Of a DNA stretch of 39,399 bases, positions 25,824 to 34,364 are shown piece after piece. The notes under the pieces are model-generated. The model had not been told where the DNA came from. It was given only the letters and a program-made list of their open reading frames with translations, and made no database searches. The stretch comes from Clostridiales bacterium (GTDB lineage Bacteria; Bacillota; Clostridia; Saccharofermentanales; Saccharofermentanaceae): contig JAFWSW010000005.1 of NCBI GenBank assembly GCA_017519205.1, forward strand, positions 1-39,399, in the 5' to 3' direction. A program made the position numbers and the translations under genes. Position 1 is the stretch's first letter, and each line of letters opens with the position of its first letter.

Positions 25824-26438
25824 ATGGTTCGCGATAAGAAGGGACATCACGATCTGATCATGAAAGCGGCGTATGAAGAATTTCGTGCGCACGGTTTTAT
25901 GGATGCTTCTATGCGCAGGATCGCTTCTGCTGCCGGTATGAGTGCATCTGGTCTTTACAAACATTTTGAGAGTAAAGAGGAGATGTTCTCCGCACTGGTC
26001 GATCCCGCTATTGATGGAATGATGACTCTTTATAATGATCTGGCAAAAATGGAGAATGAAGTGCTGAACCTTCCCGAAACAACGCGCGCGTGGGAGGATT
26101 CTTCATCAACATCGATCATGCTGGATTATATCTATTCGCACCTTGACGCGTTTAAACTGATCATCTGTTCTTCGCAGGGGACAAGGTATGCCAACTTCGT
26201 CCATGATATTGCTCTTATGGAAGAAAAGAATACTCTCGAATATATAGCGACTGCAAAAAAGAATGGTTTTCAAGTCAATGAAATTTCGGATGAAGAATTG
26301 CACTTGCTGGTAACCATGAACATTGACGCAGTCGTTGCAGCAGTGGAACATGACTTTACCAGGGAACAGGCGAAGCATTATGCCAAGACTCTGGAGAAGT
26401 TCTTTGTTCCGGGATGGCGGGCGGTTCTGGGGATCTGA
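25824..26438 (+). CDS. TetR/AcrR family transcriptional regulator (third)
   Basis: Regulator of 204 residues with a TetR HTH at about residues 10-56 (SMRRIASAAGMSASGLYKHFESKEEMF) and a helical ligand domain. The start MVRDKKGHH follows AAAGGA. It has a consensus promoter overlapped by a 48-bp palindrome and an intrinsic terminator just after the stop, so it is monocistronic. It lies immediately upstream of the four-gene ABC operon in the same direction and is probably its local regulator, in addition to the GTTAGC operator of that operon. Confidence 0.9.
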   Translation: MVRDKKGHHDLIMKAAYEEFRAHGFMDASMRRIASAAGMSASGLYKHFESKEEMFSALVDPAIDGMMTLYNDLAKMENEVLNLPETTRAWEDSSSTSIMLDYIYSHLDAFKLIICSSQGTRYANFVHDIALMEEKNTLEYIATAKKNGFQVNEISDEELHLLVTMNIDAVVAAVEHDFTREQAKHYAKTLEKFFVPGWRAVLGI

Positions 26439-26448
26439 AACAAGAAGG

Positions 26449-26472
26449 AGCGACGAGGTCGCTTTTCTTTTT
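26449..26472 (+). terminator. Intrinsic terminator after tetR
   Basis: AGCGAC (26449-26454), GAG loop, GTCGCT (26458-26463), then TTTTCTTTTT. Confidence 0.78.
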
Positions 26473-26480
26473 ATAGGCGA

Positions 26481-26496
26481 GTTAGCGTACGCTAAC
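26481..26496. promoter_or_regulatory. GTTAGC-N4-GCTAAC operator 15
   Basis: GTTAGCGTACGCTAAC, a perfect and fully palindromic 16-mer, 70 bp before the four-gene ABC operon. A possible -10 TATAGG (26472-26477) precedes it; the -35 is not clear. A CCGGC/GCCGG hairpin (about 26524-26541) lies in the leader. Confidence 0.85.
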
Positions 26497-26566
26497 TGCG
26501 AGGTGTTTACTAAACTATCTGTCCGGCGTTCCATCTGCCGGCAAAAAACACAAGGAGGGGTGAGTG

Positions 26567-28324
26567 ATGGAAAAAAACACATCAGCGGCAAAACCAAGGT
26601 CGACAATCAGCTGGATCGTGGAGTTTGCCGGATCTAAGAAGAGTTACTATATCATAAGCGTGATCCTCGCGATCTTAAGTGTCGGATTCGGATTTCTTCC
26701 GTACATTTTTGTCGGGCGGATCGTAAAAGAACTGCTAAGCGGAACAGCGAGCGAAGCGTTCTGCTTCCGCCAGTGTATCTGGATCGCGATCGCGTGGACC
26801 TTGAACCGTATATGTCATACGGTTTCTACGGCACTTTCGCACCGAGCGACATTTGAAGTCCTTGGAAAGATCCGAAGAAGAATCACGAAGCATATGTCGA
26901 AAATGCCATTGGGTGATGTTCTGGATCAGTCTTCGGGAACCTACAAGAATATCATCATCGAACGTGTCGATTCCGTTGAAACAACCATGGCACATATCCT
27001 TCCGGAAGTCTCCTCGAATCTTCTGATTCCTATTCTGGTATTCGGATATATGCTTTCCATCAACTGGAAACTGGCGCTGCTTTCGTTGCTCTCGCTCCCG
27101 ATCGGTGCAATCTTCTTCTGTTGCGAGTTTATCGGAGCAAACGAGAGTTTCCAGAACACGATCGATAAGACCAAAGCTTTGAATGATACAGCAGTTGAAT
27201 ACATCAACGGTATTGAAGTCATTAAGGCTTTCGGTAAAGCAAAGACTTCTTACGCAAAGTTCGTAACGGCAGCAAAAGAGGGTGCTGATTGTTTTATTGA
27301 GTGGATGCGCCGCTGTAATGTCTTCCAGAATATTGCCATGACCATGCTCCCGGCACAGCTTCTGTCACTTGTGCCGTTTGCAGGATGGTTTTACAGCAAA
27401 GGATGGGTCACCGGAAGTGATGCATTTATGCTGATTATCCTGGCGCTCGGTCTAGTTTCCCCATTTTTGATCATTGCCAATTACCTTGATGATCTGAAAA
27501 AATGCCAGGTCATCATCGGTGAAGCGACATCGATTATCGTTAAACCGGAACTTGTCCGTCCTGAAAAGAGCACAGAGATCCCGAAAGGAAATGACATTGA
27601 ACTGAAAAATGTGCATTTCGCTTATAAGCAGGAAGAAGTGCTTCATGGGGTGAACCTGACGATCAAAGAAGGCACGGTCAATGCACTGGTCGGACCTTCC
27701 GGATCAGGAAAGTCCACGATCGCAAAACTTATTGCGTCCTTTTGGGATGTCGATGAAGGTGCGATCCTTCTCGGCGGAGTTGATATCAGAAAGATTCCGC
27801 TGGAAGAATATAACCGCAACATCGCCTATGTTTCTCAAGATAACTATCTGTTTGATGAAACCGTTATGGAGAATATTCGAATGGGTAACCCGAGTGCAAC
27901 GGATGAGCAGGTGGTTGAGGCGGCGAAAAAGTGCGGTTGTCATGATTTCATCATGAAACTTGAACACGGTTACCGTACGGTTTGCGGCGGCGCCGGATCC
28001 CATCTTTCCGGCGGTGAACGCCAGAGAATCTCGATTGCAAGAGCAATGCTGAAAGACGCGCCTGTCGTAATACTGGATGAGGCGACAGCATATACTGATC
28101 CGGAAAACGAAGCGCTGGTACAGAGAAGCGTAGCAAAACTGGTCGCGGGAAAAACTCTGATAGTTATTGCACACCGCCTCTCCACAATTGCATCAGCCGA
28201 TAACATCATTCTGATCAATGAAGGAAGAGTGGAAGCCTGTGGTACTCAGGAAGAACTCCTCGCAGAAAGTCCGCTTTACCGTAATATGTGGGAAGCCCAC
28301 AATCTTTCGAAGGAGGTGGTGTAA
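26567..28324 (+). CDS. ABC half-transporter, TMD-NBD fusion (pair 1, YbtP/IrtA-like)
   Basis: Protein of 585 residues: a six-helix ABC transmembrane domain (about 20-315) fused to an NBD (about 345-575). The NBD has Walker A GPSGSGKST, Q-loop YVSQDNYLFD, signature LSGGERQR, Walker B VVILDEATAYTDPENE and switch His in IAHRLS. The ATAxxDPENE form of Walker B is what I associate with siderophore-related YbtP/YbtQ and IrtA/IrtB half-transporters, which import although their fold is exporter-like. AGGAGG precedes the ATG at 26567. It pairs with the next gene as a heterodimer. Import of a metallophore fits the operator, but drug or lipid export is not excluded. Confidence 0.9.
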   Translation: MEKNTSAAKPRSTISWIVEFAGSKKSYYIISVILAILSVGFGFLPYIFVGRIVKELLSGTASEAFCFRQCIWIAIAWTLNRICHTVSTALSHRATFEVLGKIRRRITKHMSKMPLGDVLDQSSGTYKNIIIERVDSVETTMAHILPEVSSNLLIPILVFGYMLSINWKLALLSLLSLPIGAIFFCCEFIGANESFQNTIDKTKALNDTAVEYINGIEVIKAFGKAKTSYAKFVTAAKEGADCFIEWMRRCNVFQNIAMTMLPAQLLSLVPFAGWFYSKGWVTGSDAFMLIILALGLVSPFLIIANYLDDLKKCQVIIGEATSIIVKPELVRPEKSTEIPKGNDIELKNVHFAYKQEEVLHGVNLTIKEGTVNALVGPSGSGKSTIAKLIASFWDVDEGAILLGGVDIRKIPLEEYNRNIAYVSQDNYLFDETVMENIRMGNPSATDEQVVEAAKKCGCHDFIMKLEHGYRTVCGGAGSHLSGGERQRISIARAMLKDAPVVILDEATAYTDPENEALVQRSVAKLVAGKTLIVIAHRLSTIASADNIILINEGRVEACGTQEELLAESPLYRNMWEAHNLSKEVV

Positions 28325-28325
28325 G

Positions 28326-30065
28326 GTGTTTTCTACACTGAAGAAATTCTTTGATTTTTGTAATGAAGAAGATCGTAAGAAACTGTATCTTGCCATCGTA
28401 CTCAGCGTAGTCAAGGCGATCTTCGCAGCCCTTCGTATCTCTGCAGTCGCCGTATTTGCACAGGGTGTGATCGAAGATGATATGACCAATAACAGGATCC
28501 TCCTTTCTCTGGGGATCATGATCGTATCCGTGGTCGGACAGATCCTGATCGGATTGAAGACCACGATGCTGCAGACAGAGGCAGGTTATCACTCCTGTGC
28601 GCATAAGCGAATGGAGATTGCCGAGCACCTTCGTTATCTGCCGATGGGCTTCTTCAATCACAACAGCCTCGGATCAATCACAAACGTTACGACAAATGTT
28701 ATGGAAGGCCTTTCCGATATCGCCACAAGAATCGTCATGGTCGTATCGCAGGGTATCCTGACTACCGCTGTGATCACTGCTTTCGTCTTTGCATTTGACT
28801 GGAGGATCGGTCTGATCCTTCTTGCAGGCATTATCGTGTTTGTTCTTTGGAATACCGTTATGCAGAAGAGCACAAAAGTCGTTGCTCCTCAGAAGCATGC
28901 TGCCGATGAGGCGATCGTTACCGCCGTTATCGAGTATGTACAGGGTATTGCCGAAGTTAAAAATTTCAATCTGACGGATAAGACGGCAAGAAAACTGGAA
29001 AACTCGATCGCAGGTAAGGTGAAGACAGACACGAAACTGGAATTTGCAGTTATGCCCGGTGTTTTCTTTCAGGGATTAACGACAAAACTCACAGGCGTGC
29101 TGATGTGTGTAGCATCTCTGCATTTCTACTTCGACGGAAGCATGTCACTTCTTTACTGCATCATGATGATGATCTCCGCATTTATGGTCTATGACAGCCT
29201 GGAGATCATGGGTATCTTCTCGGCACTGATCCGTAATGTTAATATCGCCGTTACAAAAGCCAAAGAGATCATGGATATGCCGCCGATGGATATTGACGGT
29301 GAAGATATCACTCCGAAGGATCATACGATCGAAGTGAAGAACATCGGATTCTCTTATGAGAAAAAGAAGATCATCGACAATGTCTCCCTGAAGATTCCGG
29401 AAAAAACAACGACGGCTTTCGTCGGACCTTCCGGAGGCGGAAAGAGTACACTTTGTAATCTTCTGGCTCGCTTCTGGGATGTACAAGAGGGTGAAGTAAA
29501 GCTGGGCGGAAGAAACGTTAAGGACTACAGTTTTGACTCTCTGATGAGAAACTACAGCTTCGTATTCCAACGCGTATATCTCTTTGAGGATACGATCGCC
29601 AATAACATCCGATTCGGAAAACCGGAAGCGAGTATGGAAGAAGTGATCGCCGCTGCGAAAAAAGCACGCTGCCACGATTTTGTCATGATGCTCCCTGACG
29701 GATATGACACAATGATCGGTGAAGGCGGTGCAAGTCTTTCCGGTGGTGAAAAGCAGCGCATCTCGATCGCACGTGCGATTCTTAAGGATTCCCCGATCAT
29801 TATTCTCGATGAGGCGACGGCGAACGTGGATCCGGAGAATGAGGCGGAGCTTACAGCTGCAATTGAAGAATTGACTCGTGAGAAAACGATCATTATGATC
29901 GCGCACCGTCTGAAGACCGTGCGTCACGCAGATCAGATCTTCGTCATCGACGACGGTAAAATCGCCCAGCATGGTACGCATGACGAACTTGTGAAGGAAG
30001 AAGGCATCTATAAGCAGTTCATTCTTGACCGAAAAGAAGCTGCTTCCTGGAAGATCACAGAATAA
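28326..30065 (+). CDS. ABC half-transporter, TMD-NBD fusion (pair 1, partner)
   Basis: Protein of 579 residues with the same architecture: six transmembrane helices then an NBD with Walker A GPSGGGKST, FVFQRVYLFEDT, signature LSGGEKQR, Walker B IIILDEATANVDPENE and switch His in IAHRLK. A GTG at 28326 is the likely start, one base after the previous stop and preceded by AAGGAGGTGG; the frame extends further upstream without a ribosome binding site. It forms the heterodimer with the preceding half-transporter. Both catalytic Glu residues are kept in the pair, so neither site is degenerate by sequence. Confidence 0.9.
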   Translation: MFSTLKKFFDFCNEEDRKKLYLAIVLSVVKAIFAALRISAVAVFAQGVIEDDMTNNRILLSLGIMIVSVVGQILIGLKTTMLQTEAGYHSCAHKRMEIAEHLRYLPMGFFNHNSLGSITNVTTNVMEGLSDIATRIVMVVSQGILTTAVITAFVFAFDWRIGLILLAGIIVFVLWNTVMQKSTKVVAPQKHAADEAIVTAVIEYVQGIAEVKNFNLTDKTARKLENSIAGKVKTDTKLEFAVMPGVFFQGLTTKLTGVLMCVASLHFYFDGSMSLLYCIMMMISAFMVYDSLEIMGIFSALIRNVNIAVTKAKEIMDMPPMDIDGEDITPKDHTIEVKNIGFSYEKKKIIDNVSLKIPEKTTTAFVGPSGGGKSTLCNLLARFWDVQEGEVKLGGRNVKDYSFDSLMRNYSFVFQRVYLFEDTIANNIRFGKPEASMEEVIAAAKKARCHDFVMMLPDGYDTMIGEGGASLSGGEKQRISIARAILKDSPIIILDEATANVDPENEAELTAAIEELTREKTIIMIAHRLKTVRHADQIFVIDDGKIAQHGTHDELVKEEGIYKQFILDRKEAASWKITE

Positions 30066-30096
30066 GAAAGAAACAGTTCAAAAACGCGCTATACAA

Positions 30097-30126
30097 GGGA
30101 AGGTGAAGGTGAAAAAACACCTTCCC
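30097..30126 (+). repeat. Intercistronic hairpin
   Basis: GGGAAGGTG (30097-30105) pairs with CACCTTCCC (30118-30126) in the gap before the ATPase. There is no U-tract, so it is more likely an mRNA processing or stability element than a terminator. Confidence 0.55.
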
Positions 30127-30168
30127 GGGTATAGTACGCGAAAAAAACAGCAGAAAGGATATACGAAA

Positions 30169-30867
30169 ATGTTTGTTGAAGTAAAGGATTTGAAAAAAGA
30201 TTATGGCATTGGTGAGAACATCGTTCATGTGCTGAAGGGACTGAACTTCCAGCTCGAAAAAGGCGAGATCTGCACAGTTCTGGGACCGTCCGGCGCAGGT
30301 AAGTCGACACTTCTTAACCTGATCGGCGGCATCGATACTCTCACTTCCGGTGAGATCCGTATTAACGGGAAGAAGATCGAGCTGGATGACAAGGACGGAC
30401 TTCTCGAATACAGAAGAGATCACCTGGGGTTTGTGTTCCAGTTTTATAACCTTATTCCGGATCTTACCGTTAAAGAGAATATTGAAGTATGTGGGTTCCT
30501 GGGAAAAAAGTCGCTGGACATCCAAAAACTTCTTAAAGATCTGGGTTTGAAAGAACACCAGAATAAGTACCCGAGACAGCTATCCGGCGGACAGCAGCAG
30601 AGAACCTCGATCGGAAGAGCCCTGATCAAAGCGCCGACACTCCTTCTTTGTGACGAGCCGACCGGAGCGCTTGATTATGATACATCCAAGGAAATATTGG
30701 AACTCATTGAAAATGTTAACAAAGAGTATAACACTACCATTCTCATCGTAACGCATAACGAAGCGATCAGCCGGATGTCTGACCGTATCATCCATCTTAA
30801 AGACGGTCGGATCACAAAAAACGAGATGAATCCGTCTAAGATTTCTGCAAAGAATCTGGCCTGGTAA
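30169..30867 (+). CDS. ABC transporter ATP-binding protein (system C, MacB/LolD family)
   Basis: ATPase of 232 residues with Walker A GPSGAGKST, Q-loop FQFYNLIPDLTVKEN, signature LSGGQQQR, Walker [13 protein letters not shown] and a switch His in IVTHNE. The start MFVEVKDLKK follows GAAAGGA; the frame extends upstream through the hairpin with lysine-rich sequence and no support. It partners the permease 20 bp downstream and is a paralogue of the system B ATPase at 5334. It follows the half-transporter pair with a 103-bp gap and no promoter visible, so it probably belongs to the same operon. Confidence 0.92.
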   Translation: MFVEVKDLKKDYGIGENIVHVLKGLNFQLEKGEICTVLGPSGAGKSTLLNLIGGIDTLTSGEIRINGKKIELDDKDGLLEYRRDHLGFVFQFYNLIPDLTVKENIEVCGFLGKKSLDIQKLLKDLGLKEHQNKYPRQLSGGQQQRTSIGRALIKAPTLLLCDEPTGALDYDTSKEILELIENVNKEYNTTILIVTHNEAISRMSDRIIHLKDGRITKNEMNPSKISAKNLAW

Positions 30868-30887
30868 TCAGGGGAAGAGGTGTCATT

Positions 30888-33152
30888 ATGAAAAATGTAC
30901 TAAGGAAAAGACTTCCCCGATTCTTAAAAAGAAACCTTGGCATCTATGGTGGAATCGCGTTGTTTATTATTCTTGTGATAGCTCTGTCTGCCGCTTACGT
31001 GGTAGGTAATCAGGGTATTCGGGCGGCTTTCCATGATATGGAAGAAAACAACCGTTTGGAAGATGGATTCTTCGCTCTTTCTTCTCCGATGAATGAATCA
31101 GAACTTGCTGATCTTTTAGGAGATTCTCTCGAATTTGAATACCAGCCATATGCTGATCTCTTGTCATCGGATGAGTCAGAAGTGCGCGTGTTTAAAATGC
31201 GTGAATCTATTGATATTCCGTTTGTACTGGAAGGAAGCCTGCCGGACAGCGATAATGAGATCGCTCTGGATCGCCTTTATTGCGAAGCCCATGACCTTGA
31301 TCTCGGAGACAAGATCCTGGTCGGATCTGAGGATATGGAAGTTTCCGGCATTATCGGTCTTCCCGAGTATATCGTCAGTTTCAAGGAATTGGGAGATCTT
31401 CTGGCAGATCGTGAAGTCTTCGGTGTTTCGATCGTCAGCGACGGATTCTTCTCTACTCTCGATGAAGAGAAGATGACCTATCAGTATGCTTATAAGTTTA
31501 AAAACGAGCTTACCAGGGAAGAGGTCAATCAGGAAAACAGAGATATCATTAAGAAGCTGGGCGACAAAGGTGTACTTTCCAATTTCTGCGCTATCGGAGA
31601 TAACAACCGAGTCAATAACATGATCTCCAAAATGGAACTGAACATCAATATGGCCACATATTTCATGGTCCTTGCCATGGTGATCGTCGCTTTCCTCTTT
31701 GCACTTGTGTCGGTGCATACATTCGAGGATGAGTGTTCGTTTGTCGGTGTCCTGATTGCTACAGGTTATAAGAAAAAGACTATCCTTCGTCATTATCTGA
31801 CGATCCCTGTACTGGTTACACTGATTTCTACGGGTATCGGTATGGCGCTGGCTTTGTCTTTCGTATATAAGCTTCCGACACAGAGTGTTTACGACTATTA
31901 TGTTTGTCCGAAAATGCTCTATACGATCGATCCTGTCAGAGTTGCTTTCATGATCGGATTCCCGATCCTTGCAGTGATTCTGATCAACCTGATCGTATTC
32001 GGCAGAAAACTCAATCTTACACCGCTTCGCCTGATTCGCAGAGACACGAAAAAAGAAAAGCGCGTCAAGAATGCCCATGAGATGAAAAACCTCGGATTCC
32101 TCAACCGTTTCCGTGTCCGTACGGTCGTTCGAAGCAAGGGACAGTATATTTCCCTGATCATCGGTGTTTTCCTTGCAGGCCTTCTTTGTATGTTCGGTCT
32201 GGGCATGCGTTCCTCCTTCGATAAATATATCGACAGCCTTCCGGATTCGGCGGTATCTGAATATCAGTATGTTCTGAAAGCACCGCTTCCGGCTCCTTCG
32301 GTCCTGCCTTCCGATGTGGAAAAGGATACGATAAGCACCTACGAAACCGAGTATAACGGCAGAATGCTTCCGGTAAATGTTCTCGGTATCAGTAGTGATA
32401 CGAAGTATTTGAAGGATTTCAACGTAGCTTCCCTTGGAGAGGATGAGATTATCATCTCTGATATTATGGCGGCGAAACTCGGTGTTCATAAAGGTGACAC
32501 CATCGAACTCGATAATAAGCTGACACTTCATAAATGGAATGCCAAGATTGTGGAAGTTGCCGATTTTGAACTCGGAGTTTATGTATTTACATCCCAGGAA
32601 ACGCTGAATACTTATCTTGAAAAAGAAGAAGGCTACTATAATACTGTTTTTGCCGACAGCGAGATTTCGGGAATCGATGAACGCTTTGTCTCCACAGTGG
32701 TGACAAAAGATAAGGTGGCGGACAGCGCCAAGCAGATGAAGACACTCATGGCATCTCTCATCGTGATGCTTACTGCAGTTGGCATTATCTGCTATGTTAT
32801 CGTCATGTTCATGTTAACGAAGATGGTCATCGACAAAAATGCACTGAACATCTCGCTTCTGAAAGTATTCGGATACAGGAATAAAGAAGTTAATAAACTG
32901 TATCTTTCACAGACTCAGTGGATCATTATCCTTTCTGTGATCCTGTTCCTGCCGCTCCAGTATTTTCTCATCGGAAAGATCTGGCCCGGTATGCTCAACT
33001 CGATGAGCGGATTCTTCTACTTCCGTGTCACCCCGCTTGTCATGGCGATCATCGTCGTTCTTGGTACAGCGACCTGCCTGATCACCAATGCGATCCATGT
33101 CAAGCATGTGCGTAAGATCGATATGACCGAAGCACTGAAAAATAGAGAATAG
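30888..33152 (+). CDS. MacB/FtsX-type ABC transporter permease (system C)
   Basis: Membrane permease of 754 residues, same plan as system B: N-terminal helix (about 19-40), extracellular domain, first FtsX domain (about 255-385) with the FVGVLIATGYKKKTILRHYL coupling region, central helix near 425-445, second extracellular domain and C-terminal FtsX domain ending MTEALKNRE. GAGGTG precedes the ATG. It is the last gene of the four-gene operon and is followed by an intrinsic terminator. Similarity to the permease at 6035 suggests a duplication of the ATPase-permease pair. The substrate is unknown. Confidence 0.88.
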   Translation: MKNVLRKRLPRFLKRNLGIYGGIALFIILVIALSAAYVVGNQGIRAAFHDMEENNRLEDGFFALSSPMNESELADLLGDSLEFEYQPYADLLSSDESEVRVFKMRESIDIPFVLEGSLPDSDNEIALDRLYCEAHDLDLGDKILVGSEDMEVSGIIGLPEYIVSFKELGDLLADREVFGVSIVSDGFFSTLDEEKMTYQYAYKFKNELTREEVNQENRDIIKKLGDKGVLSNFCAIGDNNRVNNMISKMELNINMATYFMVLAMVIVAFLFALVSVHTFEDECSFVGVLIATGYKKKTILRHYLTIPVLVTLISTGIGMALALSFVYKLPTQSVYDYYVCPKMLYTIDPVRVAFMIGFPILAVILINLIVFGRKLNLTPLRLIRRDTKKEKRVKNAHEMKNLGFLNRFRVRTVVRSKGQYISLIIGVFLAGLLCMFGLGMRSSFDKYIDSLPDSAVSEYQYVLKAPLPAPSVLPSDVEKDTISTYETEYNGRMLPVNVLGISSDTKYLKDFNVASLGEDEIIISDIMAAKLGVHKGDTIELDNKLTLHKWNAKIVEVADFELGVYVFTSQETLNTYLEKEEGYYNTVFADSEISGIDERFVSTVVTKDKVADSAKQMKTLMASLIVMLTAVGIICYVIVMFMLTKMVIDKNALNISLLKVFGYRNKEVNKLYLSQTQWIIILSVILFLPLQYFLIGKIWPGMLNSMSGFFYFRVTPLVMAIIVVLGTATCLITNAIHVKHVRKIDMTEALKNRE

Positions 33153-33199
33153 CCCGAGAGTCCGATTTCGGACAGGACATACTAACCCCTCTTATTGAA

Positions 33200-33245
33200 A
33201 GGCCCCTTGAAATCTTCCTCTTTCATGGGGCCTGATCTTTTCTTC
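33200..33245 (+). terminator. Intrinsic terminator of the ABC operon
   Basis: AGGCCCCTTGAAA (33200-33212) pairs with TTTCATGGGGCCT (33221-33233) with one mismatch, followed by GATCTTTTCTTC. Confidence 0.78.
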
Positions 33246-33247
33246 AG

Positions 33248-33544
33248 GTGTTTTTGGTACTTTTCTGCGGTTCTGTCATGGCGGCAATGGGATGTTTTAA
33301 ACGCCTGTTTATCTGCTCAGGAATCTATGCCGCTATGTTCGGGATCTATTATTTAGGTGTCCATTACCATGTGTTGACGTTCATGGCCGGGATCATGGCG
33401 ATCATGCTGCAGTTTGTCCCGTGCCTGATGCTTGCCTCCGGAATTATGCACGTCGGTCAGGCATGGGGATCCATCATTCCTTTGTACCAGAATATTGATT
33501 GCCTCGCTTTTGTCCATAAATCCATCCCCCATAGGCTTCAATAG
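33248..33544 (+). pseudogene. Remnant of an ECF transporter T component
   Basis: A 98-codon frame starting at GTG encodes three or four hydrophobic segments (VLFCGSVMAAMG, LFICSGIYAAMFGIYYLG, MAGIMAIMLQFVPCLMLASG). The sequence resembles the N-terminal membrane half of ECF-T (CbiQ-like) proteins, in which a LLxFxPCLMLAS-type helix precedes the coupling helices. The conserved Ala-Arg-Gly coupling motifs and the C-terminal half are missing, no ribosome binding site is seen, and the start lies directly after a terminator. ECF modules often accompany YbtPQ-like half-transporters, such as the pair starting at 34365. I judge it a decayed fragment; a small expressed membrane protein is less likely. 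Confidence 0.45.
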
Positions 33545-33583
33545 CTCTTTGCACAAAACTGCGTTGCCATTATACCACTTGAA

Positions 33584-33599
33584 GTTAGATATCGCTAAC
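33584..33599. promoter_or_regulatory. GTTAGC-N4-GCTAAC operator 16
   Basis: GTTAGATATCGCTAAC, one mismatch. On the minus strand it precedes TATAAT (33574-33569). On the plus strand it follows TTGCAC-N16-TATACC (33549-33576). Neither direction leads to an intact gene, so it may have served a gene now lost. Confidence 0.65.
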
Positions 33600-33613
33600 A
33601 CCCGGTTTGATGA

Positions 33614-34165
33614 TCAGCTTAACTTCTGCATTTCCGAGAAGATGGACAGGGCGTGATTGGTTAACTGCTCAGGCGTGAGGCGCATGCCATCCCGGATCCA
33701 TAGGATCAGCATCTGCCAAAGACCGCCTAGAGTGAAGTAATAGGCATACCGTGAGAATTCAGACACATCTGTAAGTTCCGGAGGGAGGTCGTCATGGACT
33801 TTTCGTCCTACGTGCTGGTAAAGAAGCTGATCCTGTTTTTCGCCCAGAAAGAATAAAAGGTTCTGCTTATTCAGAAGAGAGAGAAACTCACGGTTCCGGT
33901 TCCAGAACGTGAAGAACTGTAGAAAGCCTGATTTCGGGGTAAGTACAGTTTTATTCATTTCGTCTGCCATATCAGATAGCAGCGAGGCGCAGTAAGAATA
34001 CAAGATATCGTCTTTAGAAGTGAAGTATCGGTAATAAGTACGTCGGTCATATCCGGCCTTCCCGGCAAGTTCTGATACGGTTATCTGAGAATACGGCTTG
34101 CTTTTCATCAGAAAAAGAAGCGCATCGATGTATGCCTGCTGTGCTTTGTTGGGAGAGCTTTCCAT
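33614..34165 (-). CDS. TetR/AcrR family transcriptional regulator (fourth)
   Basis: Regulator of 183 residues. The TetR HTH lies at about residues 10-56 (ITVSELAGKAGYDRRTYYRYFTSKDDIL), of the DhaS/YfiR-like type with the RRTYYRYF recognition helix. The C-terminal region is aromatic (FLQFFTFWNRNREFLSLLNKQNLLF), as in TetR_C_33-type proteins. The start at 34165 (MESSPNKAQQ) follows GAGGTAA; an upstream ATG has no ribosome binding site. It is divergent from the half-transporter pair 2 across 199 bp that hold a TGTC...GACA dyad and operator 17, and is probably their local regulator. Confidence 0.88.
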   Translation of the reverse strand: MESSPNKAQQAYIDALLFLMKSKPYSQITVSELAGKAGYDRRTYYRYFTSKDDILYSYCASLLSDMADEMNKTVLTPKSGFLQFFTFWNRNREFLSLLNKQNLLFFLGEKQDQLLYQHVGRKVHDDLPPELTDVSEFSRYAYYFTLGGLWQMLILWIRDGMRLTPEQLTNHALSIFSEMQKLS

Positions 34166-34287
34166 ATCTTTACCTCGTTTTGTTATCTCACCGATTATAT
34201 ACCCCATGTCACAAATCTTTCTTTTTGTAGCGTTTTACGGAAATCCGTTGACAAGGATCAGGGAAAAGTATATCGTTTGTAACGAAA

Positions 34288-34303
34288 TGTCGCAAGTGTG
34301 ACA
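34288..34303. promoter_or_regulatory. TGTCGCAAGTGTGACA dyad, possible TetR operator
   Basis: A 16-bp palindrome with one mismatched pair between the divergent tetR and ABC genes. A related TGTCACA half-site occurs at 34207-34213, nearer the tetR gene. Confidence 0.45.
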
Positions 34304-34333
34304 TGCACCTGCGATATAATTTTTTAACACGCA

Positions 34334-34349
34334 GTTAGCAAAAGCTAAC
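34334..34349. promoter_or_regulatory. GTTAGC-N4-GCTAAC operator 17
   Basis: GTTAGCAAAAGCTAAC, a perfect match, 13 bp after a plus-strand TATAAT (34315-34320) and 15 bp before the ABC start codon. Its four spacer bases are the same as in operator 14. Confidence 0.86.
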
Positions 34350-34364
34350 TGACAGAAAGGTTTT

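Noticed and set aside
26449-26472. The hairpin as part of the promoter of the ABC operon
   Set aside because: It has a clear U-tract immediately after the tetR stop, so it is better explained as a terminator.
31176-32531. A 451-codon minus-strand frame opposite the system C permease
   Set aside because: The composition is that of an antisense shadow (many His, Arg, Asp), and the plus-strand permease is well supported.
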